29,795 nucleotides of DNA, from contig JAVBPR010000030.1 in assembly GCA_031549485.1 (NCBI GenBank), positions 1-29,795 of the forward strand, given 5' to 3'. Every line of letters begins with the position of its first letter. Within the stretch, counting starts at the first letter, position 1. This document shows, piece by piece, positions 1 through 7,440 of this stretch. The DNA is from JAVBPR01 sp031549485. GTDB taxonomy: Bacteria; Bacillota; Clostridia; Oscillospirales; Feifaniaceae. The position numbers and the translations under genes are program-made. The notes below the pieces were generated by a model. That model did no database searches and had not been told where the DNA came from. It worked only from the letters and a program-made list of their open reading frames with translations.

Positions 1-12
1 AAATATTATATA

Positions 13-486
13 TTATTTAATAATTTTGTTCAACTTCGGGCCGTATGTAAATATGACCTTGCTAAACACGATGTCGTAGAGAACAAAAACAAAAATAGAA
101 AGCAGATAAAAATAATTAAGCGAAAAAAGTTTTATCGCCAAAAATATTATTCCCCCGGCAAAAATAATCTTGCATACCCATTCCAAAACTCTGCTTTTTA
201 TGTTTTCAAAAACTGATTTTAATACCGGATATATCCCGAAAAACGCAACGTATAAAATCGCCGCGCCCCGATCAGGAACAAAAAAGAAAACGATGGCCGC
301 CGACGCGGCGTAGGTCAAAGTCGCCGCTATTTTGCCATAACGCATAACGATAAACGCGATAACAAAGCCTGATATTGCGGCAAGCGCAAGCGAAAGCGTT
401 TGAAAAACCGTTGTCAAAAACATAATCCCGACCGATAAAGCCGCCGCCATGCCGCATCTTGCAATCATTTTGCTGTTTAACAACAC
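13..486 (-). CDS. Small integral membrane protein, unknown function
   Basis: About 157 residues, strongly hydrophobic, with roughly five predicted membrane-spanning stretches separated by short loops and a basic C-terminus (GPKLNKIIK). I do not recognise a named function. The overall pattern, including an F-F-G-I-Y-P segment between helices, recalls small membrane proteins that accompany J-domain/DUF5685 genes in Clostridia and look loosely like ECF-type S components; that resemblance is inference. The frame is open up to an ATG at 531. The GTG at 486-484 is preferred because a GGGG stretch lies 10 bases upstream and the overlap with the J-domain gene is then only 10 bases. An ATG at 468 is a further option but has no visible ribosome binding site. 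It is the last gene of a three-gene module, presumably translationally coupled to the J-domain gene. Confidence 0.65.
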   Translation of the reverse strand: MLLNSKMIARCGMAAALSVGIMFLTTVFQTLSLALAAISGFVIAFIVMRYGKIAATLTYAASAAIVFFFVPDRGAAILYVAFFGIYPVLKSVFENIKSRVLEWVCKIIFAGGIIFLAIKLFSLNYFYLLSIFVFVLYDIVFSKVIFTYGPKLNKIIK

Positions 487-890
487 GGTATTAAATCCCC
501 GCCCATGCATTCGCAACAGCAGTCCGCACATATAAGGCTACTGCAGCAGTCGCAGGTGCTCATGCCACCGGTATTATAGCGGTTATTTCGATAGGCATTA
601 TTGTTATATGGATTTTGATTATTATACGGATTTTGCCCGTAACCATTATTTCCATACGGATTTTGGTTATTCGCATTTCCCGAATTATACTGCCTTCCTT
701 GCGACTTTTGGGACAGAATCATATCATATGCTTCGTTTACTTCTTTCATCTTTTCTTCGGCAAGGTCGGAAAGAGGATTGTTAAGATAATTGTCGGGATG
801 ATATTTTCGCGCAAGTTCTCTGTAAGCCTCTTTTATTTCTTCTTCGCTTGCAGACGGCGAAACGCCGAGCACTTCATAAGGATTAGCCAT
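477..890 (-). CDS. J-domain (DnaJ-like) protein with Asn-rich linker and Cys-rich tail
   Basis: 137 residues. Residues 3-65 form a J domain with the HPD motif at residues 31-33, the element that stimulates Hsp70 (DnaK) ATPase. There is no G/F-rich region or DnaJ zinc-finger domain, so this is a type III J protein, not DnaJ itself. A low-complexity linker of Asn/Gln/Tyr/Pro repeats (QNPYNN-like units) follows, then a C-terminal tail with 10 cysteines in about 25 residues ending in C-C. The ATG at 890 is preferred over the in-frame GTG at 899 because AGGTG sits 6 bases upstream. It overlaps the end of the DUF5685 gene by 8 bases (ATGGCTAA), implying translational coupling. The Cys tail suggests metal or redox chemistry, or a palmitoylation-like anchor; none can be proven here. 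The client is unknown. Confidence 0.9.
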   Translation of the reverse strand: MANPYEVLGVSPSASEEEIKEAYRELARKYHPDNYLNNPLSDLAEEKMKEVNEAYDMILSQKSQGRQYNSGNANNQNPYGNNGYGQNPYNNQNPYNNNAYRNNRYNTGGMSTCDCCSSLICADCCCECMGGDLIPCC

Positions 891-1722
891 TATTTTCACC
901 TGATTTCTTCAAAATTTGTTTTTCTCTGTTTTCAAGTCCTAAGTAAATTATATTCTCAAGGATGCCTTTACATCTTTTTATTTCAAGAAGATTAAATGCC
1001 GCCGAAATTTCATTTCGAAATTCTTTTAGCAGATTTATAACATCTTCTTCCCCGCTTTTTGTCTCGCTAATCGCATTAAATCGATGTTTTTGTTTGTCTG
1101 CTTCTATATCGTCAAGAGCGTCTATAAGATATATCCACTTGCCGAGCGAAAACCCGAGCTGATATAAAATCCGCTTTTCTCGCTCGTTTTCGGATAAAAC
1201 CGCTATGCTTTCGGCAAGCGAAGACGCCATTACTTCACAAAACTTTGGCAAACTTGCCGTGCCGGACAATTCGGTTTCACGCTGTTTTTCTACGGCCTCT
1301 TTAATCTTACCGTAGATTACAGGAAAAGCAGCTGCGGCTTTCTTTTTGCTACCCTTTAACAAGAGCATTGCAGCTTTTGCCCGAAATCTTTTTACAAACC
1401 CTTCGTCTTTTTCGTCATCCCAAAGTTTGTAGTAAACCAAAATCGTGCTGATGTAGGCGGTTTTGGTAACGCTGCCACTTACAAGATAATTGCATTTTTT
1501 AAACGGATTTGCCTTGCATCTGCCGCGGACACATTTAAATTCCTCATCCGCAAGTGAATTTCCAAGCAGCGCCATAAAGGTCATATCATAGCTCAAAAAT
1601 GCACGCGAGAAAATTCCGCATCTTTTTCCCATTTCGCTGCAAAGACCACAATACGCCGCTTTATATGCATCAAGCTCTCTGACTAAAAGCTCGCTTTTTT
1701 CTGCGGTTAAATATCCGAAAAT
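883..1722 (-). CDS. DUF5685 family protein, probable ATT start codon
   Basis: From 1722 the product is 279 residues and begins M-F-G-Y-L-T-A-E-K-S-E-L, as I recall for DUF5685 proteins. The first standard start codon is ATG at 1632, which would remove the N-terminal conserved YCGLC motif (Cys25, Cys28). The frame from 1728 to 1633 has no ATG, GTG, TTG or CTG and is preceded by an in-frame TGA at 1731-1729. AGGTGA at 1734-1729 lies 6 bases before the ATT. Cysteines cluster at 25, 28, 35, 64, 69 and 77 (including C-V-R-G-R-C), a plausible metal site. The rest is helical, with two acidic motifs, DDEKD near residue 102 and DALDDIEAD near 201, resembling the Asp-rich motifs of class I prenyl-diphosphate-using enzymes. 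The family function is unknown to me. It lies 10 bases after uvrA and overlaps the J-domain gene. Confidence 0.85.
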   Translation of the reverse strand: MFGYLTAEKSELLVRELDAYKAAYCGLCSEMGKRCGIFSRAFLSYDMTFMALLGNSLADEEFKCVRGRCKANPFKKCNYLVSGSVTKTAYISTILVYYKLWDDEKDEGFVKRFRAKAAMLLLKGSKKKAAAAFPVIYGKIKEAVEKQRETELSGTASLPKFCEVMASSLAESIAVLSENEREKRILYQLGFSLGKWIYLIDALDDIEADKQKHRFNAISETKSGEEDVINLLKEFRNEISAAFNLLEIKRCKGILENIIYLGLENREKQILKKSGENNG

Positions 1723-1732
1723 TCCTACTCAC

Positions 1733-4558
1733 CTACTTTTTAATTACCTTTGCAAGATATTCACCGGTTGCGCTTTCTTTGCATTTTATCACTTCTTCCG
1801 GAGTTCCGAGGGCTATTATTTTTCCTCCGCTATCGCCGCCCTCCGGTCCGAGATCAATAATATAATCGGCGGTTTTTATCATGTCAAGGTTGTGCTCTAT
1901 GACGAGAACGGTATTTCCCGCATCGACAAATTTTTGAAGCACATCGATAAGTTTTCGCACATCATGCGTGTGAAGTCCGGTTGTAGGCTCATCGAGAATA
2001 TATATCGTCTTGCCGGTCGAGCGTTTTTGCAGTTCCGAAGCGAGTTTTACCCTTTGCGCTTCACCGCCCGAAAGAGTGGTCGAAGGCTGCCCGATTTTTA
2101 TATAAGAAAGCCCCACATCAAAAAGCGTCTGCAATTTCCTTTTTATTTTCGGGATATTCTCAAAGAACGAAAGGCCTTCTTCTATGGTCATTTCGAGAAC
2201 GTCGCTGATATTTTTTCCTTTGTATTTTACCTCAAGGGTTTCGCGGTTATATCTTTTTCCTTTGCAAACTTCGCAAGGAACATAAATATCCGGCAAAAAG
2301 TGCATTTCAATCTTCAAAATGCCGTCACCCTGACATGCTTCGCATCTGCCGCCACGGACATTAAAAGAAAACCTTCCCGGGCCGAAGCCGCGCATTTTCG
2401 CCTCGTTTGTCGCCGCATAAATATTTCGAATATCTCCGAAAACCCCTGTATAGGTCGCCGGATTTGAGCGCGGTGTTCGCCCTATTGGCGACTGGTCGAT
2501 ATCTATTACCTTGTCGAGCTCGTCGTCGCCTTTGATTTCTTTAAATTTTCCCGGTTTCGTATGCGCGCCATTAAGTTTTGCAGCGAGATATTTATGAATG
2601 ACTTCGTTTACAAGCGAGCTTTTTCCGCTTCCCGAAACTCCCGTGACCGCGGTGAAAGTTCCGAGCGGGATTTCGCAAGCGATATTTTTTAAATTGTTTT
2701 CGGCGGCGCCGGTAACTTTAAGTTTTTTGCCGTTTCCTTTTCTCCGCTGCTTCGGAACTTTGATTTCAAGCTCGCCGCTCAAATATTTTCCGGTTATAGA
2801 GTCCTTGCACATTTTTATTTCGTCCGGCGTTCCAGCGGCTATTATTTGCCCGCCGTGAATCCCCGCGCCCGGACCGATATCCACGAGGAAATCAGCGCTG
2901 GTCATCGTCTCTTCGTCATGCTCGACGACAATCAAAGTGTTCCCGAGGTCGCGGAGCTTTTTAAGCGTTGTCAGAAGTTTTGAATTGTCGCGCTGGTGAA
3001 GCCCGATACTCGGCTCGTCCAAAATATAGACAACGCCCATAAGCGACGAGCCGATTTGCGTTGCAAGGCGGATCCTCTGGCTCTCGCCGCCCGAAAGCGT
3101 GCCGGAAGCTCGCGAAAGCGACAGATACGGAAGCCCGACGTTTACAAGAAAACCGAGCCTGCTTTTGATTTCTTTTAAAATCGGCTCCGCAATCATCTCG
3201 TCTTTTTTGCCGAGCTTTAATTTTTCGAAAAACTCAAGTTCGTTTTTCACCGACATATCGGTAACTTCTTTTATATTTTTCCCGCCGACCGTCACCGAAA
3301 GGCTTATTTCATTGAGCCTGTTTCCGTGACATTCGGGACAAGGCCGCTCCGACATATACCGTTCAATTTCGTCCTTGCTATACGAACTGCTTGATTCCTT
3401 GTATCTCCGCTCGAGATTATTTATAATTCCTTCCCAGGTTGCCGCATAGGTGCCTGTTCCGTATTCGTTTTCTCTTGTCAGTTTTATTTTTTCGTCGCCC
3501 GTTCCGAAAAGGATTATTTTTTGTATCTTCTCCGGAAGTTTTCCAAAAGGCGTTTCAAGCGAAAAATCGTATTTTTCGGCAAGACCTTTGAAATACATTT
3601 CGGCAATTGTGCCGCCCTCATAATAGCGCCATCCGGCGACCGAAATCGCGCCCTCTTTTATTGATTTTGTTTTGTCGGGAATCAGAAGGTCGGGATCAAT
3701 TTCAAGGAGCACCCCAAGACCGGTACAGCTTTTGCAGGCGCCGAACGGATTGTTAAACGAAAAACTGCGGGGCGAGAGCTCCTCAATACTTATGCCGTGA
3801 TCCGGACATGCGTAGTTCTGCGAAAAAGTAATAATCTCCTGTCCGTTTATTTCAACATTCACAAGACCGTGCGCCAGCGAAAGCGCAGTTTCAAGCGAAT
3901 CCGAAAGGCGGCTTCTTATCTCTTCACCGACGATAAGGCGGTCGACGACAACTTCGATATCATGCCGCTTATTTTTTTCAAGTTTTATTTCTTCCATCAG
4001 GTCATAAATAATTCCGTCCACCCGAACGCGCGAGTATCCGCTTTTTTTCGCGTCTTCAAAAACCTTTTGATGCTCGCCTTTTTTCGCCCTTATTACCGGC
4101 GCAAGCACAATAGCTTTTGTTCCCTCTTCGAATTTTAAAATTTGCCCAACTATCTGGTCCACCGTCTGCATAGATATTTCCCGTCCGCAGACAGGACAAT
4201 GCGGAACGCCTATTCGGGCGTACAGCAATCGGTAATAATCATATATTTCGGTGACCGTGCCGACGGTGGAACGCGGATTTTTTGATGTCGTTTTCTGGTC
4301 TATCGAAATCGCGGGCGATAAGCCGTCTATGCTGTCAACATCCGGTTTTTCCATCTGCCCCACAAATTGCCTTGCGTAAGAGGAAAGCGATTCGATATAC
4401 CTGCGTTGCCCCTCTGCATAAATTGTGTCGAACGCAAGGCTGCTCTTGCCCGAACCCGAAAGTCCCGTGAAAACTATAAGCTTATCGCGAGGAATCGAGA
4501 GGTCGACATTCTTTAAATTATGCTCTCTTGCGCCTTTAATAATTATGTCTTTTATCAA
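1733..4558 (-). CDS. uvrA: UvrABC excinuclease subunit A
   Basis: 941 residues, the usual UvrA length. UvrA is the damage-sensing ABC-type ATPase dimer of nucleotide excision repair; it loads UvrB on lesions. The tandem ABC architecture is visible: first Walker A (GLSGSGKSS, residues 32-40), a zinc module starting CPVCG, a CPECHGNRL element, an LSGGESQR signature, a second Walker A (GVSGSGKSS), the CEACQGDG/CEVCKGKRY zinc finger, a second LSGGEAQR signature and a YILDEPTTGLH Walker B. The start is TTG at 4558-4556, one base after the uvrB stop, with GGGGAGAAG just upstream; no ATG is closer to the conserved N-terminus (IIIKGAREHNLKN). It is read directly after uvrB, the usual order. Confidence 0.98.
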   Translation of the reverse strand: MIKDIIIKGAREHNLKNVDLSIPRDKLIVFTGLSGSGKSSLAFDTIYAEGQRRYIESLSSYARQFVGQMEKPDVDSIDGLSPAISIDQKTTSKNPRSTVGTVTEIYDYYRLLYARIGVPHCPVCGREISMQTVDQIVGQILKFEEGTKAIVLAPVIRAKKGEHQKVFEDAKKSGYSRVRVDGIIYDLMEEIKLEKNKRHDIEVVVDRLIVGEEIRSRLSDSLETALSLAHGLVNVEINGQEIITFSQNYACPDHGISIEELSPRSFSFNNPFGACKSCTGLGVLLEIDPDLLIPDKTKSIKEGAISVAGWRYYEGGTIAEMYFKGLAEKYDFSLETPFGKLPEKIQKIILFGTGDEKIKLTRENEYGTGTYAATWEGIINNLERRYKESSSSYSKDEIERYMSERPCPECHGNRLNEISLSVTVGGKNIKEVTDMSVKNELEFFEKLKLGKKDEMIAEPILKEIKSRLGFLVNVGLPYLSLSRASGTLSGGESQRIRLATQIGSSLMGVVYILDEPSIGLHQRDNSKLLTTLKKLRDLGNTLIVVEHDEETMTSADFLVDIGPGAGIHGGQIIAAGTPDEIKMCKDSITGKYLSGELEIKVPKQRRKGNGKKLKVTGAAENNLKNIACEIPLGTFTAVTGVSGSGKSSLVNEVIHKYLAAKLNGAHTKPGKFKEIKGDDELDKVIDIDQSPIGRTPRSNPATYTGVFGDIRNIYAATNEAKMRGFGPGRFSFNVRGGRCEACQGDGILKIEMHFLPDIYVPCEVCKGKRYNRETLEVKYKGKNISDVLEMTIEEGLSFFENIPKIKRKLQTLFDVGLSYIKIGQPSTTLSGGEAQRVKLASELQKRSTGKTIYILDEPTTGLHTHDVRKLIDVLQKFVDAGNTVLVIEHNLDMIKTADYIIDLGPEGGDSGGKIIALGTPEEVIKCKESATGEYLAKVIKK

Positions 4559-4559
4559 G

Positions 4560-6521
4560 CTATTCTTCTCCCCGCAATTTCTTAATCTTATCCCTTATAA
4601 ACGCCGCATGCTCGAATTCAAGAATTGTCGCGGCCGCTTTCATCTCTTTTTCAAGTTTCTTAATTAAAGCGTCTTTTTCCTTGACCGTGAGCTTTTTCTT
4701 TCCTGCACCCTCAACTTCGGTTCGGCTGGAAATTTCGATAATATTACGCACGTCTTTTATAATTGTTTTCGGCGTTATTCCGTTTGCCTTGTTGTATTCA
4801 TCCTGAATTTTGCGGCGGCGTTCGGTTTCGCTTATTGTTTCGGTCATACTTTTTGTCATCTTATCGGCATACATGATGACAAGGCCGTCGGCATTACGCG
4901 CGGCGCGGCCGACCGTTTGAATAAGCGAAGTTGTGCTGCGCAAAAAGCCCTCTTTATCCGCGTCAAGAATGGCGATAAGCGAAACTTCGGGCAAATCAAG
5001 CCCTTCGCGGAGCAGATTTATGCCGATGAGCACATCGAATTCGCCGAGCCTTAAATCGCGGATAATCTCCATACGTTCGATGGTCTCGATATCATGATGC
5101 ATGTATTTTACTTTGATTCCGAGCGTTTCGAAATAGCTTGTCAAATCCTCCGCCTGCTTTTTTGTAAGCGTAGTTACAAGCGTTCGCTCTTTTCGCTCCA
5201 CCCTTTTTCTTATTTCGCCTATAAGGTCGTCAACCTGGTGAAGCGCCGGCCTGACCTCGATTTTCGGATCGAGAAGCCCTGTCGGTCTGATGATTTGCTC
5301 GACGACCGCGCTGCTTCTCGAAACTTCATATTCGGCTGGCGTTGCGCTGACATACACCACCTGGTTTTGCAAGGCGGTAAACTCCCCGAAATTCAAAGGG
5401 CGGTTGTCAAACGCAGAGGGCAGACGAAAACCGAAATCGATAAGATTTTTCTTGCGCGAATAGTCGCCTCCGAACATGCCGCGAACCTGAGGCAGCATAA
5501 CGTGCGATTCATCGACAAACATCAGATAATCCTTCGGAAAATAGTTGAGAAGCGTAAAAGGAGTGCTTCCCGGTTTTCGCCCGGCCAAAATTCGGGAATA
5601 ATTTTCTATTCCGCTGCAAAAGCCTATCTCATTTAGCATTTCCATATCGTAGTTTGTTTTTTCGCGAATCCGCTGCTCTTCTATAAGTTTTCCGTTTTCG
5701 TGAAAATATTTTATTCGCTCTTCAAGCTCTTTGGATATTTCATTTAAAGAGCGGTCGAGTTTTTCTCTTTCGACAACGTGATGGGAAGCGGGAAAAACAG
5801 GCGCGTAAGATAGGCTTGCTAAAAGTTCGCCCGTTACCGCGTTTACCTCAAGAATACGCTCGATAACATCTCCGAAAAGTTCTACTTTAAGCAGTTTATC
5901 TGTGGAGTTTGCCGGAAAAATTTCAATGACATCACCGCGCACCCTGAATTTATTTCGCGTTAAGCTGATGTCGTTGCGCTCATACTGAATTTCGACAAGA
6001 CGCGAGACAATTTCGTCCCTGCTTTTTTTCATGCCGGGCTTAAGGCTTAAAACAAGTTTATTGTATTCTTCTGGATCGCCAAGGCTGTAAATACAGGAAA
6101 CGCTCGAAACAATAATAACGTCCCTGCGCTCGAACAGTGAAGTCGTGGCGCGGTGGCGAAGTTTATCAATTTCGTCGTTTATCGAAGAATCTTTTTCAAT
6201 ATACGTATCGGTCGACGGAATATAGCTTTCGGGCTGGTAATAGTCGTAATACGACACAAAATATTCTACCGCGTTGTCGGGAAAAAATTCTTTAAATTCG
6301 CTGCAAAGCTGCGCCGCAAGCGTTTTATTGTGCGCCAGCACAAGAGTCGGGCGGTTTACCTTTTCGATAATATTTGCCATCGTAAAAGTTTTTCCGCTGC
6401 CCGTAACGCCAAGCAAAACCTGCTCTTTTTCTCCGCTTAATATTCCGTTTGCAAGTTTTTTTATAGCTTCGGGCTGATCTCCCGAGGGCTTAAAATCAGA
6501 TTTTAAAACAAACTTGTCCAT
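4560..6521 (-). CDS. uvrB: UvrABC excinuclease subunit B
   Basis: 653 residues. UvrB is the helicase-like subunit that verifies damage and recruits UvrC for incision. Visible: Walker A GVTGSGKT (residues 38-45), the beta-hairpin region YYDYYQPESYIP, the DESH Walker B box, helicase motifs VSATP and QTVGRAARN, and a C-terminal UVR domain (LEKEMKAAATILEFEHAAFIRD) that contacts UvrC. Two ATG codons are adjacent (6524 and 6521). The second gives a 7-base spacing from AAGG and matches the usual MDKF-type N-terminus; the first would add one Met. It sits 11 bases after radC and 1 base before uvrA, so radC-uvrB-uvrA are probably one transcript. I saw no LexA (Cheo-type) box upstream. Confidence 0.98.
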   Translation of the reverse strand: MDKFVLKSDFKPSGDQPEAIKKLANGILSGEKEQVLLGVTGSGKTFTMANIIEKVNRPTLVLAHNKTLAAQLCSEFKEFFPDNAVEYFVSYYDYYQPESYIPSTDTYIEKDSSINDEIDKLRHRATTSLFERRDVIIVSSVSCIYSLGDPEEYNKLVLSLKPGMKKSRDEIVSRLVEIQYERNDISLTRNKFRVRGDVIEIFPANSTDKLLKVELFGDVIERILEVNAVTGELLASLSYAPVFPASHHVVEREKLDRSLNEISKELEERIKYFHENGKLIEEQRIREKTNYDMEMLNEIGFCSGIENYSRILAGRKPGSTPFTLLNYFPKDYLMFVDESHVMLPQVRGMFGGDYSRKKNLIDFGFRLPSAFDNRPLNFGEFTALQNQVVYVSATPAEYEVSRSSAVVEQIIRPTGLLDPKIEVRPALHQVDDLIGEIRKRVERKERTLVTTLTKKQAEDLTSYFETLGIKVKYMHHDIETIERMEIIRDLRLGEFDVLIGINLLREGLDLPEVSLIAILDADKEGFLRSTTSLIQTVGRAARNADGLVIMYADKMTKSMTETISETERRRKIQDEYNKANGITPKTIIKDVRNIIEISSRTEVEGAGKKKLTVKEKDALIKKLEKEMKAAATILEFEHAAFIRDKIKKLRGEE

Positions 6522-6532
6522 CATTTTTCCTT

Positions 6533-7342
6533 TTATTTATCGTCCGCAAAATCAATTTCGCTGATAAAATCATCGTCATCTTGGCTGGCGACACTTTTTA
6601 TCGAATTATTTGTTATTTCTTCGTCCTGCAAAAGCAGGCTTCTGTATACCCTGTCAAAAAATCCGCTGTAAAGAAAGCTGATTCCGTCGCCTCTTTCGCA
6701 AATTACATGATCGACAAGATAAATATCCAACCCGGCAAGCAAATTTTTCAAGGCGTGGGTTGCGGAAAAATCCTTTTTCGACGGAGTGGCTGTTCCGCCC
6801 GGATGATTGTGAGCAATTACAACCTGAGGAGCATTGTATTTAAACGCGATTTTCGCAATCATTTGTGCATCAACTTTCGTTGCCGTGACGGTACCCTTCG
6901 CGATTTCTTCCGAACCGATAAGCACCCCTTTTGCATCAAAGCATAAAAGTACCGATTTTTCATAAGTGCAGCCGGCAAATTGCGAGCAAATATACGCCAC
7001 CAGCTTTTTCTCGTCCTTTAAAAGCTGACCGTTGCCGATTGCTTCCTTCTTGTGAATATATTCAAACAGGTCGCTGATAACCCGAAAGAACCTGACCGAA
7101 GCATCTCCGACACCCGACACTTCTTTGAGAAGCTCCGGCGGAGCATAAAACAGATTTGAGATACTGCCGAATTTATCGAGCAAGCGGTGCGCCGTCGGAT
7201 TTGTGTTGCCCTGGCGCATTACATAAAAGAGCATAAATTCGAGAACTTCGTGCTCTGCAAAGCCCGCAAAACCGGTTTTATCATATCTTGCAAACATTCT
7301 TTCGCGATGGCGTTCATGCGGATTTTCCATATTCTTTCCCAT
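6533..7342 (-). CDS. radC: RadC family JAB1/MPN-domain protein
   Basis: 269 residues. An N-terminal helix-hairpin-helix-like region (LLKEVSGVGDASV, about residues 65-85) is followed by the JAB/MPN metalloprotease-like domain with HNHPGGTATPSKKD, the zinc-binding His-x-His...Asp signature of the family. Despite the name, RadC has no firmly established repair role; it may be a nuclease or a JAMM-type hydrolase. The C-terminus is acidic (DDDDFISEIDFADDK). Two in-frame ATGs compete, 7342 and 7330. The second gives MENPHERHRERM, close to the usual RadC N-terminus; neither has a strong ribosome binding site. It is first in the radC-uvrB-uvrA set, which supports a DNA-repair context. Confidence 0.93.
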   Translation of the reverse strand: MGKNMENPHERHRERMFARYDKTGFAGFAEHEVLEFMLFYVMRQGNTNPTAHRLLDKFGSISNLFYAPPELLKEVSGVGDASVRFFRVISDLFEYIHKKEAIGNGQLLKDEKKLVAYICSQFAGCTYEKSVLLCFDAKGVLIGSEEIAKGTVTATKVDAQMIAKIAFKYNAPQVVIAHNHPGGTATPSKKDFSATHALKNLLAGLDIYLVDHVICERGDGISFLYSGFFDRVYRSLLLQDEEITNNSIKSVASQDDDDFISEIDFADDK

Positions 7343-7373
7343 TACCTATCATTCCCCAAGCGCATTTTATGTT

Positions 7374-7379
7374 ATTATA
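7374..7379 (-). promoter_or_regulatory. Candidate -10 box for the radC-uvrB-uvrA transcript
   Basis: The minus strand reads TATAAT at 7379-7374, about 32 bases before the radC ATG. The -35 position at 17 bases is AT-rich and poor (TATATT), so only the -10 is convincing. Confidence 0.4.
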
Positions 7380-7423
7380 CCAAAAATGATTTAAATATAA
7401 TATATAAATTATTAATTTTATGT

Positions 7424-7429
7424 TATTAT
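7424..7429 (+). promoter_or_regulatory. Candidate extended -10 for the rlu gene
   Basis: TG-T-TATTAT at 7421-7429 fits an extended -10. It would put the transcript start near 7436, only a few bases before the GTG, implying a very short leader. No good -35 is visible in the AT-rich DNA upstream. Confidence 0.35.
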
Positions 7430-7440
7430 AAATAAACGAG

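Larger units (their letters stand above)
7364..7430. repeat. Perfect 16-bp direct repeat between radC and the rlu gene
   Basis: The sequence ATTTTATGTTATTATA occurs at 7364-7379 and again at 7415-7430, 51 bases apart. Each copy contains TGTTATTAT, an extended -10-like element on the plus strand, and TATAAT on the minus strand. The copies therefore sit where promoters for the divergent radC and rlu genes are expected. A duplicated promoter or a pair of regulator sites would both fit. Confidence 0.6.

Noticed and set aside
595..672. Short repeats that look like a tandem repeat or CRISPR-like array
   Set aside because: Unit distances are multiples of three and encode Q-N-P-Y-N-N repeats of the J-domain protein; there are no uniform spacers.
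1892..2467. Plus-strand open frame opposite uvrA
   Set aside because: Antisense to a fully conserved uvrA; composition is typical of a shadow frame with no start signal.
7343..7440. LexA/DinR (Cheo) box before radC-uvrB-uvrA
   Set aside because: No GAAC-N4-GTTC-type sequence is present in the gap, so SOS control is not supported.
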